The notes under the pieces are model-generated. The model saw only the letters and a list, made by a program, of their open reading frames with translations. It did no database searches and was not told where the DNA came from. Made by a program: the position numbers and the translations under genes. DNA of 64,000 nucleotides from Gigaspora rosea (Eukaryota > Glomeromycota > Glomeromycetes > Diversisporales > Gigasporaceae), in NCBI GenBank assembly GCA_003550325.1, contig QKWP01000221.1:321887-385886 (forward strand). Reading direction: 5' to 3'. This document shows, piece by piece, positions 11,533 through 22,556 of the stretch (within the stretch, counting starts at the first letter, position 1; every line of letters starts with the position of its first letter).

Positions 11533-12420
11533 CGAAATATTACAAAAGTAATTTCGAAAAATTTCAAAATATTTCGAACTACTTTCAAAATATTTTAGGA
11601 CAAGGAAACCAAGCTGGATCAGTAGATCAAATTCTGTACTACAAGATCAGATTAGATCTTTTGTATCTTCAATTTGGTTTTTTTTTATTTTGTTTTTTAT
11701 TTTCGGTTCATTTTTTGTTTTCGTTTTTTTTTGTTTTCATTTGTTTATTTCAATTTTTATTTATTTATTTATTTTTTAATTTTTTTATTTTATTTTTATT
11801 TTGGCACTTTACAAGAAAAACAAAAAACTTTCGAAACCTTGCGTATGCCAACTATGACTTCTAAAACTTTCAAGAACACACAACTGATTTCTCTAGCAAT
11901 TTCTAAATTTTCGAGAACGCTTCTTTAGAGAAATAGGCACAAGTTTTTACAAGTATCGCAAGTTTTTTGCAAAAGAAATTATCCAAGTAGCGATTTATCC
12001 CGATGAGAATTAGTTAAAGTCTGCTATATAAATAGGCGCAGACAAATTATAAAGATCATGTAAGTTTTTGCAAGTTCTTGCAAGGTTTCGCTTTATTTAT
12101 TTTTTCGTTTCGTGTTTTTTGTTTTTGTTTTTTTTTTTGGTTTATTTTTAAAATTTTTTTATTAATTTATTTTATTTCAGCACTTTGCGAGAACAGAACC
12201 CTTACTTTCTGGCACTTTGCAAGAAAACCAAACCAGACTTGTTTGGCACTTCATGACTTTTTTGCCATTTTGCAAGAACCTTTCGCAATTCTGAATTTGC
12301 AAGAACGCGAACTCTTCCAAGAAATGAAGATATTTTTATTTTACTTTATATTTATATCTTATTTTTTATTTTATACGTTTTTATCTATTTTTTATTTTTT
12401 ATTTTTTTTTATGTTATAGT

Positions 12421-12923
12421 TAATTTTATATTTATGATATTATTATTTTGATTTTATTTAATATATATTTTTTCGTTTGTCTTAATATAATTAATACTTT
12501 AATTTTGTCAATATTTAATCAATTCGAATTAGTTCGAATTAGTTTAGTTCTATAAATATCACAGCGATTTTATTCTAATATTTTATCGCATGAAAATATT
12601 TACTTTTATTTCATAACAAAAAAAATTTCCTGCAAAATTATGTTATAATTTTCGAATTATTCTAAAATAATTTGAAATGTTTTATAAAATATGCGTTCTG
12701 AATTATTTTAAGTTTATTCAAAAATGTGCGAAATATTTTGCATAATGTTTATTTTTAGCCCTTAAATTTTTATACTTAATATCGTCTTTTAAATAATTTA
12801 ATATACTGAACTTTAAATTTACAGGTTTTTACTCTATAGAATTTTATATGTATTTAATTAATGCGAAACATTTCGAACTATTTTTAAAGGTTTCTATACT
12901 GATTTAATTTTATTAGAAAATAT
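12421..12923. other. AT-rich stretch, nothing recognised
   Basis: I see no coding or structured element, only A/T-rich sequence with TTCGAA-type words that are common throughout the window. Confidence 0.5.
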
Positions 12924-12938
12924 ACTTATTAACTAAAT
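12924..12938. repeat. Left target-site duplication of the 1.29-kb retroposon
   Basis: ACTTATTAACTAAAT is repeated exactly after the poly-A run at 14229-14243. Confidence 0.9.
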
Positions 12939-14228
12939 CTCCAAGCGGCAGGTCTAGAGTTCAAATCCCACTGGAGACGAATTGAAAATTAGGCCTGTGT
13001 TATGGTAACATTTGTTCATCAATCGGTCGGGTATATTACCTGTAACCTTGGTACCACCATCTTGAATAGGAGCTTTGGCGTAGTTGTGTAAGTTACACAA
13101 ACAAATCCAAGAGACCAGAACAATTGAAACCCGCTTGGCAAGTCCCGAGTAGAGAGGTAGCTGGACTTTCGACGGTACCGGGGAAAAGGATCTTGGTGGT
13201 GACTGACCGGAAAATCTGGATGGGCAAGAGCCCTTATGGAAAAGGGGCCCACCAACCTGGCCGCCGGAGTCGTACCAGAGGAAAAGGGCATGTGTTATAG
13301 AAGCATGAACCAAGGAAAAAGAGACCTTAGGCACCTAAAGCCTGGCAGACCAATCCTTCCAGGCCAACTGGATTGGTAGTCTGGAATGACTGGGGAAAAG
13401 GATCCAAAAGAGTAACTGACCGAGTACTGGGGTTCAAAGAACTTCGCAAGGGCAAACAGAACTATTTGGCCAATAAGAAGTGGAAGCATGGAGGCGTGTA
13501 CGTGTCAAGACCCAACGGAGCTCTGGGCGTACCTATATAGGAGTCTTCGGACGTTAAGAGGATCTGGGACCACAAATGCGGGTATATGCTGGTATAAGTG
13601 CATGCAGTGGTAATCGGGTTCCCCTAGCCTCATGATGCTATCCAACTATATTCGGCACTGGAAGTATTTGCAAAACATGCCCAGGAACCTCGCCACCATA
13701 GCAGAAAGTACAGTTGATCGCACATTTTTCAAATTCAGAACGTTAAATCCTGGGTTCTCAAGTCGCAGGAAACCGGCTCGTTGGGGCAGCATGCAGGCTT
13801 GAGATACTTATCCTTGTGGTAGATAGAGGCAGCTGCATAGCTTAAGATACAAACCCTGAGAAGTCCGCTAGTAAGGGATTTCTGGGTAACCAGATTTCAG
13901 ATACACCAACTTGGAAGCATAAAGCGCCTACCTGGCAACACACACCAAATTAGAAGTGACGAATTAGGAAATGTGGGTAAAGTGGCGGACATGTGGACGT
14001 TGATTGTTGGTTGGAAAGGGATGTACAAATCCAGGTCAACTATATAAATAAGAATATTGAAGGTTCTGGTGGGTTTTAGCTGTGGATAAAAGGTTTCATA
14101 GCCTGAAGTTCTAGTCTCAATACTTGTATATAATATGTATATATAAAAGGCACTACCATATGTTAATTTGCTTAAGTATTAATAAAGTCTGGGGCAGGAG
14201 CTACACCCCTAATATTAAAAAAAAAAAA
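12939..14228 (+). mobile_element. Long non-coding poly-A retroposon (complete copy)
   Basis: A 1290-bp block of near-balanced base composition stands out sharply from the AT-rich flanks. It ends in about 13 A residues, carries an AATAAA signal at 14181 about 30 bp before them, and is bounded by identical 15-bp repeats. These are hallmarks of LINE-mediated retrotransposition. No frame encodes a reverse transcriptase, endonuclease or any protein I recognise; the ORFs of 64-126 codons look fortuitous. The head holds a near-consensus Pol III B box. A motif GGGGAAAAGGATC followed by ACTGACCG occurs twice, 212 bp apart (13180 and 13392). It could be a very long SINE, a LINE-derived non-autonomous element or a retrocopy of a polyadenylated non-coding RNA. 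Confidence 0.85.
12958..12968 (+). promoter_or_regulatory. B-box-like Pol III motif at the retroposon head
   Basis: AGTTCAAATCC matches the tRNA B-box consensus GGTTCRANTCC at 10 of 11 positions. It lies 20 bp inside the element and is flanked by TCTCCA and TGGAGA, which can pair. No matching A box is seen upstream, so a tRNA origin is possible but the tRNA-like part would be 5'-truncated. Confidence 0.45.
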
Positions 14229-14243
14229 ACTTATTAACTAAAT
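14229..14243. repeat. Right target-site duplication of the 1.29-kb retroposon
   Basis: ACTTATTAACTAAAT is identical to 12924-12938. Confidence 0.9.
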
Positions 14244-14494
14244 AATCATTAGATTTATCAAAGCGTGGAATTATAAAGTAATGGGACCTATTGTTAGAAA
14301 TGACCCTATTGTTAGAAATCTTTTATTTTTTGTCACAACACACTATAAAACACAAAAATTTTCAAACAATTTATATGAAATACAAATATATAGATTAGAA
14401 TATATCATATTGCATAAAATTAACCATCTGTATATTCATAAAACAAAATTTACCACACTAGAAACTTTTGAAACAATTACAAAAGACAAATAGG

Positions 14495-14840
14495 CTAATT
14501 TACAAATTTGATAATAAGTTTTGATATACTGATTCGTTTTGGATAATTTTGCTACCAAAATGTTCGTCTCAATGAGACAATTCTAACAATTACAAAATTG
14601 TTAAATTCTGATCACAGGATCCCAAGATTGTCACGATTTTGTACTATTTTATTAGTAATTTTAAATTACTATGTATTTACTAATAAAATAGTACAAAATC
14701 ATAACGATCTTGAGATCCTGTGATCAGATTTTAACAATTTTGAGCTTGTTAGAATCGTCTCATTGAGACGAACATTTTGGTTGCAAAATCATCCAAAACG
14801 GATCAGTGAATCAAAACCTATCATCAAATTTGTATATTAG
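14495..14840. mobile_element. Foldback element with TCTCAATGAGA motif
   Basis: Two arms of about 165 bp are inverted copies. They start at CTAATTTACAAATTTGAT and its complement and run through CCAAAATGTTCGTCTCA to TACTATTTTATTAGTA at the centre. It is non-coding. A relative with the same arm layout occurs at 59430-59770. Confidence 0.85.
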
Positions 14841-15198
14841 CTTATATGTAATACAAGAGAAAGTAAATATTAAACAACAAAAACTTAAGAAATAAGAGCA
14901 AAAAAAGAATAGAGAGCAGCAAAAAAAAACAAAAAAAGAAAAAACAAAATATAAAAATATAAAAAAAATTTAAATTTCTAAATTTTTTTTAGAATAATTA
15001 TATTAGATTTCTAACAATAGAAGCCAGTGGTCAAATTTTAACCAAATTTTACAAAGTTTTAAGCTTATTATAAAAAAATTTTTTTATATATGAATATAAT
15101 ACAATTTATATATTATTAAATAATAGATAGATTATAAATTTTATATATAAAATTTTATAAAAATATATTAATATTTAAAAAAAGAATTTAATATTTTT
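14841..15198. other. AT-rich stretch, nothing recognised
   Basis: A-rich tracts (14880-14960) and A/T-only sequence; no gene or structured element is seen. Confidence 0.45.
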
Positions 15199-15505
15199 GC
15201 GCATATGCACTGTAGCGCACCTCATATGATTTGGTGTAATGTAAAATCAAAACAACCAAAATAACACATTTTTTTGTTAGTTAGGGTTAGGGTAAGGTTA
15301 GAATAGTGTGTAGACAAGGAGAGGGTTTTATAGTAAAATTTTGCAATGAAATTTTTTTGTTAGGGCACGAAGAGTGGTTTCATAAGCAAAATTATGAGGC
15401 ACAGGCGATTTTTTAAAAGATCGCTATGTTTTCTCAATTTCACGTTACACCTGATTCTACAATCTGATTGGTTTATCAGATGGGTGCGTTACAACACATA
15501 TGCGC
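15199..15505. mobile_element. MITE with GCGCATATG ends and telomere-like tract
   Basis: Imperfect inverted termini of about 50 bp begin GCGCATATGCACTGTAGCGCAC and end with the complementary GTGCGTTACAACACATATGCGC. The interior carries GTTAGGGTTAGGGTAAGG near 15283. A diverged internal piece (TGGTTTCATAAGCAAAATTA) recurs near 52390. It is non-coding. Confidence 0.75.
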
Positions 15506-15583
15506 TAAATTACATAAACCTTAAAAAAATTTTAGACGTAACAAAAAAAAGTTTCTAAGAATAGGTGCCATTACCTTATGAAC

Positions 15584-15628
15584 ATGATCATGTTCCGGGT
15601 ACATTGAATGTACCCGGAACATGATCAT
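15584..15628. repeat. Perfect 45-bp palindrome
   Basis: Two 22-base arms, ATGATCATGTTCCGGG then TACATT and the exact complement, flank a single G. The second copy of this region (near 19352) has only one ATGATCAT and lacks 37 bases. This is the only sizeable difference between the two copies. Confidence 0.9.
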
Positions 15629-15629
15629 T

Positions 15630-16074
15630 TGTTTTAGAAGATGGCAGGTTATCAGAAATTAAATATGGAAAATATTGATAGGATCACTTTTTTGTAGGTC
15701 TACAGTATTATTTAGAAATTATTTAATATTATTTTGTGTTTCAAATATTATTTAATATTTTCGCAATCTTTCGAAAATTATATTTCGAAATATTTCGAAA
15801 TCGAAAATTTTCAAAATTATTTTCGAAATATTTCGAAGATATTGCATATCGCAATTTCTTTCGAAATATTTCGCATATATAAATTTGCTGATGTAGTATT
15901 TTAATATAATAAAGAAATTGTAATATATGAATTGTGGCTGTTGATTGGTTGGGTTGTTTAACAATTATCTATCTGTTTTTACGAAACGTGTATCACATGG
16001 TTATGAAACAGTTTTATGATTGGTCATAATCAACCCATGCATTTCTGACAAATGAGTCCTCTATACTAAGGGAC
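15630..16074. other. AT-rich stretch with TTTCGAAATATTTCG words
   Basis: No gene is supported. A 70-codon minus-strand ORF (15752-15964) reads through the low-complexity TTCGAAATATT repeats and is not protein-like. Confidence 0.45.
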
Positions 16075-16231
16075 GTGTCAGATATTAGCTGAAATTAGTT
16101 TACTATAGAGCCCACCCTCCCTCTCCCCCTCCTGAGAAATTTGGCTATTCTGATTGGTTATATGTGTATATTTAGACCTGAGATTTTGTCTACCTTCCCC
16201 CTACCCTACGATATTAGCTGATATCTGACAC
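16075..16231. mobile_element. Short MITE, GTGTCAGATAT termini
   Basis: The ends GTGTCAGATATTAGCTGA and GATATTAGCTGATATCTGACAC are imperfect inverted repeats. The 157-bp body has pyrimidine-rich CCTCCCTCTCCCCC tracts. It is non-coding. Confidence 0.65.
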
Positions 16232-16805
16232 TTTCTAAACTGTTTACTGTATGTACATGGTGTGAGTGCGCAATTTGAAGATTGAATAGCTATTATAAAT
16301 AAAACAGAATATGCATTAATTTCCATCCCAGTTATGTTTAATGAATCCTAATATCTAGTAATATACATGACAATAAACCAGTTAAATAATTTTGAGCTTC
16401 TCCAAAAAATTCTAAAATACATTTTACAATAATAACAATAATTTATGAAATGTTTGAAATTTATCTAATAAAAAACATATAGCAATACTACCCTATGAAA
16501 TGCTTAAAGAGGATACTATTAAATCAAATAATGTTAAACATTCTTCTTTGATGGTATAACGTAACCTTAAGTTATTAGTAAATGGAAGATGTAATAAACT
16601 GGACTCTAAAAGATGGCTGCTCGAGGTATGCATTTTTTAAAAATGGCTGCAATTATTGCATGTGTATTGGGCTACAAGTACCGGTATATGCGCAATTAAA
16701 CATAGTGCCAGATATGGGCATGAGCATTATGTTTTAATAGTACGCGTGCCAGCACTTGCAGAGACTTAATTGAGATAATTCTGACGTCAAGATCAGTAAG
16801 TTAGG
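16232..16805. other. Intergenic stretch without a gene
   Basis: No exon, repeat or RNA gene is recognised. Confidence 0.45.
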
Positions 16806-16975
16806 GAAGTGCCGTTTATTATGTAATTTATTTTTATTAGAAGGTCATACCCCTCCCCCTCCGTGATCTAATTAGCAGCCAATCATAATTTTTATATAAA
16901 ATATATAGACGTGATAGACTGCTAACCCCCTCCTCCTCTTGAAATTACGTAATAAACAGCACTTCTCTTATCACA
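16806..16975. mobile_element. MITE, GAAGTGCnGTTTATTA termini
   Basis: GAAGTGCCGTTTATTATGTA at the left and the complement of GAAGTGCTGTTTATTACGTA at the right form 24-25 bp TIRs around a 120-bp C/T-rich core. The TIR resembles that of the larger element at 58175-59027, so the two probably share a transposase source. Confidence 0.75.
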
Positions 16976-17068
16976 TTTACAAACTGCAGCAAAAATTGCA
17001 ATTAATTGTTTAATTGTGGCGCACCACTAATCAATTAATTGAGATCAAATAATTGCCTTTACAATCAA

Positions 17069-17069
17069 N
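17069..17069. other. Single-N assembly join
   Basis: One N separates the end of the 13297-17068 segment from a near-identical second copy that starts at 17070. The sequence on each side of the N does not continue across it. Confidence 0.95.
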
Positions 17070-18001
17070 ATAGAAGCATGAACCAAGGAAAAAGAGACCT
17101 TAGGCACCTAAAGCCTGGCAGACCAATCCTTCCAGGCCAACTGGATTGGTAGTCTGGAATGACTGGGGAAAAGGATCCAAAAGAGTAACTGACCGAGTAC
17201 TGGGGTTCAAAGAACTTCGCAAGGGCAAACAGAACTATTTGGCCAATAAGAAGTGGAAGCATGGAGGCGTGTACGTGTCAAGACCCAACGGAGCTCTGGG
17301 CGTACCTATATAGGAGTCTTCGGACGTTAAGAGGATCTGGGACCACAAATGCGGGTATATGCTGGTATAAGTGCATGCAGTGGTAATCGGGTTCCCCTAG
17401 CCTCATGATGCTATCCAACTATATTCGGCACTGGAAGTATTTGCAAAACATGCCCAGGAACCTCGCCACCATAGCAGAAAGTACAGTTGATCGCACATTT
17501 TTCAAATTCAGAACGTTAAATCCTGGGTTCTCAAGTCGCAGGAAACCGGCTCGTTGGGGCAGCATGCAGGCTTGAGATACTTATCCTTGTGGTAGATAGA
17601 GGCAGCTGCATAGCTTAAGATACAAACCCTGAGAAGTCCGCTAGTAAGGGATTTCTGGGTAACCAGATTTCAGATACACCAACTTGGAAGCATAAAGCGC
17701 CTACCTGGCAACACACACCAAATTAGAAGTGACGAATTAGGAAATGTGGGTAAAGTGGCGGACATGTGGACGTTGATTGTTGGTTGGAAAGGGATGTACA
17801 AATCCAGGTCAACTATATAAATAAGAATATTGAAGGTTCTGGTGGGTTTTAGCTGTGGATAAAAGGTTTCATAGCCTGAAGTTCTAGTCTCAATACTTGT
17901 ATATAATATGTATATATAAAAGGCACTACCATATGTTAATTTGCTTAAGTATTAATAAAGTCTGGGGCAGGAGCTACACCCCTAATATTAAAAAAAAAAA
18001 A
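17070..18001 (+). mobile_element. Non-coding retroposon, 3' part in the second copy
   Basis: It matches 13297-14228, including AATAAA and the poly-A tail. It begins at the N, so the head, B box and left target-site repeat are absent here. Confidence 0.85.
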
Positions 18002-18267
18002 ACTTATTAACTAAATAATCATTAGATTTATCAAAGCGTGGAATTATAAAGTAATGGGACCTATTGTTAGAAATGACCCTATTGTTAGAAATCTTTTATT
18101 TTTTGTCACAACACACTATAAAACACAAAAATTTTCAAACAATTTATATGAAATACAAATATATAGATTAGAATATATCATATTGCATAAAATTAACCAT
18201 CTGTATATTCATAAAACAAAATTTACCACACTAGAAACTTTTGAAACAATTACAAAAGACAAATAGG

Positions 18268-18613
18268 CTAATTTACAAATTTGATAATAAGTTTTGATAT
18301 ACTGATTCGTTTTGGATAATTTTGCTACCAAAATGTTCGTCTCAATGAGACAATTCTAACAATTACAAAATTGTTAAATTCTGATCACAGGATCCCAAGA
18401 TTGTCACGATTTTGTACTATTTTATTAGTAATTTTAAATTACTATGTATTTACTAATAAAATAGTACAAAATCATAACGATCTTGAGATCCTGTGATCAG
18501 ATTTTAACAATTTTGAGCTTGTTAGAATCGTCTCATTGAGACGAACATTTTGGTTGCAAAATCATCCAAAACGGATCAGTGAATCAAAACCTATCATCAA
18601 ATTTGTATATTAG
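18268..18613. mobile_element. Foldback element, second copy
   Basis: It corresponds to 14495-14840 at an offset of 3773 bp. Confidence 0.85.
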
Positions 18614-18971
18614 CTTATATGTAATACAAGAGAAAGTAAATATTAAACAACAAAAACTTAAGAAATAAGAGCAAAAAAAGAATAGAGAGCAGCAAAAAAA
18701 AACAAAAAAAGAAAAAACAAAATATAAAAATATAAAAAAAATTTAAATTTCTAAATTTTTTTTAGAATAATTATATTAGATTTCTAACAATAGAAGCCAG
18801 TGGTCAAATTTTAACCAAATTTTACAAAGTTTTAAGCTTATTATAAAAAAATTTTTTTATATATGAATATAATACAATTTATATATTATTAAATAATAGA
18901 TAGATTATAAATTTTATATATAAAATTTTATAAAAATATATTAATATTTAAAAAAAGAATTTAATATTTTT

Positions 18972-19278
18972 GCGCATATGCACTGTAGCGCACCTCATAT
19001 GATTTGGTGTAATGTAAAATCAAAACAACCAAAATAACACATTTTTTTGTTAGTTAGGGTTAGGGTAAGGTTAGAATAGTGTGTAGACAAGGAGAGGGTT
19101 TTATAGTAAAATTTTGCAATGAAATTTTTTTGTTAGGGCACGAAGAGTGGTTTCATAAGCAAAATTATGAGGCACAGGCGATTTTTTAAAAGATCGCTAT
19201 GTTTTCTCAATTTCACGTTACACCTGATTCTACAATCTGATTGGTTTATCAGATGGGTGCGTTACAACACATATGCGC
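18972..19278. mobile_element. GCGCATATG MITE, second copy
   Basis: It corresponds to 15199-15505 with the same telomere-like tract. Confidence 0.75.
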
Positions 19279-19810
19279 TAAATTACATAAACCTTAAAAA
19301 AATTTTAGACGTAACAAAAAAAAGTTTCTAAGAATAGGTGCCATTACCTTATGAACATGATCATTTGTTTTAGAAGATGGCAGGTTATCAGAAATTAAAT
19401 ATGGAAAATATTGATAGGATCACTTTTTTGTAGGTCTACAGTATTATTTAGAAATTATTTAATATTATTTTGTGTTTCAAATATTATTTAATATTTTCGC
19501 AATCTTTCGAAAATTATATTTCGAAATATTTCGAAATCGAAAATTTTCAAAATTATTTTCGAAATATTTCGAAGATATTGCATATCGCAATTTCTTTCGA
19601 AATATTTCGCATATATAAATTTGCTGATGTAGTATTTTAATATAATAAAGAAATTGTAATATATGAATTGTGGCTGTTGATTGGTTGGGTTGTTTAACAA
19701 TTATCTATCTGTTTTTACGAAACGTGTATCACATGGTTATGAAACAGTTTTATGATTGGTCATAATCAACCCATGCATTTCTGACAAATGAGTCCTCTAT
19801 ACTAAGGGAC

Positions 19811-19967
19811 GTGTCAGATATTAGCTGAAATTAGTTTACTATAGAGCCCACCCTCCCTCTCCCCCTCCTGAGAAATTTGGCTATTCTGATTGGTTATATG
19901 TGTATATTTAGACCTGAGATTTTGTCTACCTTCCCCCTACCCTACGATATTAGCTGATATCTGACAC
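19811..19967. mobile_element. GTGTCAGATAT MITE, second copy
   Basis: It corresponds to 16075-16231; the offset is now 3736 bp because of the missing palindrome. Confidence 0.65.
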
Positions 19968-20541
19968 TTTCTAAACTGTTTACTGTATGTACATGGTGTG
20001 AGTGCGCAATTTGAAGATTGAATAGCTATTATAAATAAAACAGAATATGCATTAATTTCCATCCCAGTTATGTTTAATGAATCCTAATATCTAGTAATAT
20101 ACATGACAATAAACCAGTTAAATAATTTTGAGCTTCTCCAAAAAATTCTAAAATACATTTTACAATAATAACAATAATTTATGAAATGTTTGAAATTTAT
20201 CTAATAAAAAACATATAGCAATACTACCCTATGAAATGCTTAAAGAGGATACTATTAAATCAAATAATGTTAAACATTCTTCTTTGATGGTATAACGTAA
20301 CCTTAAGTTATTAGTAAATGGAAGATGTAATAAACTGGACTCTAAAAGATGGCTGCTCGAGGTATGCATTTTTTAAAAATGGCTGCAATTATTGCATGTG
20401 TATTGGGCTACAAGTACCGGTATATGCGCAATTAAACATAGTGCCAGATATGGGCATGAGCATTATGTTTTAATAGTACGCGTGCCAGCACTTGCAGAGA
20501 CTTAATTGAGATAATTCTGACGTCAAGATCAGTAAGTTAGG

Positions 20542-20711
20542 GAAGTGCCGTTTATTATGTAATTTATTTTTATTAGAAGGTCATACCCCTCCCCCTCCGT
20601 GATCTAATTAGCAGCCAATCATAATTTTTATATAAAATATATAGACGTGATAGACTGCTAACCCCCTCCTCCTCTTGAAATTACGTAATAAACAGCACTT
20701 CTCTTATCACA
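20542..20711. mobile_element. GAAGTGC MITE, second copy
   Basis: It corresponds to 16806-16975. Confidence 0.75.
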
Positions 20712-20804
20712 TTTACAAACTGCAGCAAAAATTGCAATTAATTGTTTAATTGTGGCGCACCACTAATCAATTAATTGAGATCAAATAATTGCCTTTACAA
20801 TCAA

Positions 20805-21229
20805 TTATTCGGTACCTTGCTTGCAGTATATGTAATAACGATAAATATATATTATGCAAATTCTCAAAGTGAATTTATATGCATGTATTCTAAACAGCTT
20901 TTTAAACTAACATTTTGGGCAAACATATTTAATATTCATGTATATACATGGGTATCTAAATTATTTTTTGAAAAAAGTAATTTCGTCAAACATTTTGACA
21001 TTGCTAATTTGTTTATCTGAATTCCACAAAGTAACTATAATCTAATGTATTTTGATGTAAAGAATTCAAATAATTTCACTAAAAATTTCGACAATTAAGA
21101 AAATTAATTTCGTCACTAAGGAAAATTGATTTCGACAGACTAAATGTCGGAATAATTTTTTATTAGGGAATAATTTAGACTCCAATGTATATTATGCTCA
21201 TAACAACTCTGTGTGCAAGTGAAGGTGTG
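20805..21229. other. Intergenic stretch without a supported gene
   Basis: An 81-codon ORF (20775-21020) begins inside the duplicated segment and has no recognisable features. No other signal is seen. Confidence 0.4.
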
Positions 21230-21450
21230 GCACATCTCTATTCTTTTTTTATTCTAGCAAGTTCAAACCATACTTATGTCACTGCACATTCAACTCTTTA
21301 CATACAAAAAATTCTTTCTTTTTCAGTGAGTTTGAGCCCACGCTATGGTGCGGCGCATTTAACTCAGTACACATGACAACATTAACATAAAATAGCGTGT
21401 TCGAGCCCATGTTATAGTGTAGCATATTCTAACTCATTATACATAACAAC
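21230..21450. repeat. Three degenerate repeats with GTTCGAGCCC motifs
   Basis: Units near 21255, 21325 and 21395 each carry a [GT]AGTTnGAGCCCA-like word followed by CACTGCACATT or GTGCGGCGCATTTAACTC and ACATGACAAC. Spacing is 70-75 bp. The core word resembles a tRNA T-arm/B box. No complete tRNA cloverleaf can be drawn. Confidence 0.5.
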
Positions 21451-21780
21451 AGGCAGGGTGCTAGGTGCAATGAATGAGAGAGGGATAGGAGCCAGAATCT
21501 TATCGGGCATCGAAGAGAACAAGTGACAAGACAAGTGAAGTAAGAAAGCACTGAGATTCTCCATTTTTTTCCACATGTATCTTTATAATCTTTTCCGCAT
21601 GCATACCTACAATCTCTATCACATGCATCTATAATCTCCACTGCATCCTATAACCTAAGTAGCTCGAGCATCCTTATTCTGTACCCGGGGTAGAGGCTTT
21701 TATCCTATGCCCGAGCGGTATAAGTTTTTATTCTGTATTGTCCAAATATAATTGGTCCAAATTTAAAAAAATTCCAAGTT
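21451..21780. other. Intergenic stretch without a supported gene
   Basis: A 70-codon minus-strand ORF (21429-21641) and repeated ACCTATAATCTCCACTGCAT-type words are present; no product is recognised. Confidence 0.35.
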
Positions 21781-21861
21781 TTTTTTTTTTTATTATATGT
21801 ATTAAAGATAATTTATTATTAAAAAAAATACAAGTAGTGAAAATTACAAAAAAAAAAAAAA

Positions 21862-21864
21862 NNN
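21862..21864. other. Assembly gap (NNN) in an A-run
   Basis: Three Ns interrupt a homopolymeric A tract, probably an unresolved run length. Confidence 0.95.
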
Positions 21865-21884
21865 AAAAAAAAAAAAATAAAGAT

Positions 21885-22480
21885 AAAAAAAAATCAAAAT
21901 CAACAACAAAAAGCATAGCAAGACAAACGACCAAAAACACCAGTAAATAACAATCAAAAATATCAAGCAACATCGAAAGTACCACCAAAAATAACGACCA
22001 AAACCACCAACAAACGACGATCAAAGCACCACCAATCTACAACCAAAAGCTCCACCAAACAACATAAAGCACTACTAAATGACAACCGAAGGCACCGCCA
22101 AATAATAATCAAAAACACCACCCAACAACGATCTAAGTACCAACAAACGACGACCAAAAGCACCAACAAACGACGACCAAAAGTACCACCAAACTACGAC
22201 CAAAAGCACCACCAAACTATGACCAACAATACCACCAAACTAAAACGTAAGTATGACCAAAAGCACAACCAAAGGCACTACCAAATAATGACCAAAGGCA
22301 TCAAACAACGACCAAAGGCACCAAACGATAACCAAAGACACCACTAAAAGACGACCAAAAACACCAAATGACGAAAAAAAGCACTACAAAAGAGTGACAA
22401 AAGCACTGCAAGAACAACAATCAAAGCACAAAAAAAAAAAAACACTGCACAAAGACAATGAAAGCAACAAAAGCACCATG
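21885..22480. repeat. Minisatellite, about 21-bp ACGACCAAAAGCACCAAC unit
   Basis: Variants of ACGACCAAAAGCACCACCAA recur about 20-25 times with point changes and occasional unit-length changes. Reading frames across it give Lys/Thr/Pro/His or Val/Leu-rich strings that I treat as by-products. Confidence 0.8.
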
Positions 22481-22556
22481 AAAACGACAATAGATAAAAC
22501 ACGCAATTCTATGTTGATCAGTTTATTTAATTTTATAAACATAGTCACATAACAGA

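Larger units (their letters stand above)
11230..12420 (+). repeat. Dispersed repeat block, partner of 54.5-55.9 kb
   Basis: Several anchor strings here reappear as the reverse complement at 54540-55860: the TAAGATCTTACG region, the AATATCAAATTTTC site, the ACCAAGCTGGATCAGTAG string, and tandem units with CTTTAGAGAAAT and CTTGCAAG words. The two blocks are inverted copies 43 kb apart. T-rich runs produce long Phe-rich reading frames that are not genes. Confidence 0.7.
17070..20804. repeat. Second copy of 13297-17068
   Basis: The segment repeats 13297-17068 almost base for base, including the retroposon's 3' part, the 15-bp right flank, the foldback and three MITEs. It is 37 bp shorter only because of the palindrome at 15584. 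It ends where the first copy meets the N. Such identity, with a gap exactly at the junction, suggests overlapping contig ends that were not merged. A real recent tandem duplication is the alternative. Confidence 0.9.

Noticed and set aside
11661-12419. Phe/Tyr-rich plus-strand ORFs (67-113 codons)
   Set aside because: They follow T-rich tracts in a repeat block; the same repeats at 54.5-55.5 kb give similar Phe-rich frames in several registers, so they are composition by-products.
12939-12980. A functional tRNA gene
   Set aside because: Only a B-box-like T-arm word is present; no A box, anticodon arm or proper T stem can be drawn.
12954-13489. ORFs of 64-126 codons on the minus strand of the 1.29-kb retroposon
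   Set aside because: They overlap each other in different frames, run against the poly-A orientation and show no domain; the GC-richer composition lengthens chance ORFs.
21728-22169. Hydrophobic Val/Leu/Phe-rich ORFs
   Set aside because: They read the complementary strand of the ACGACCAAAAGCACC minisatellite and an A-run with Ns; no gene signal.
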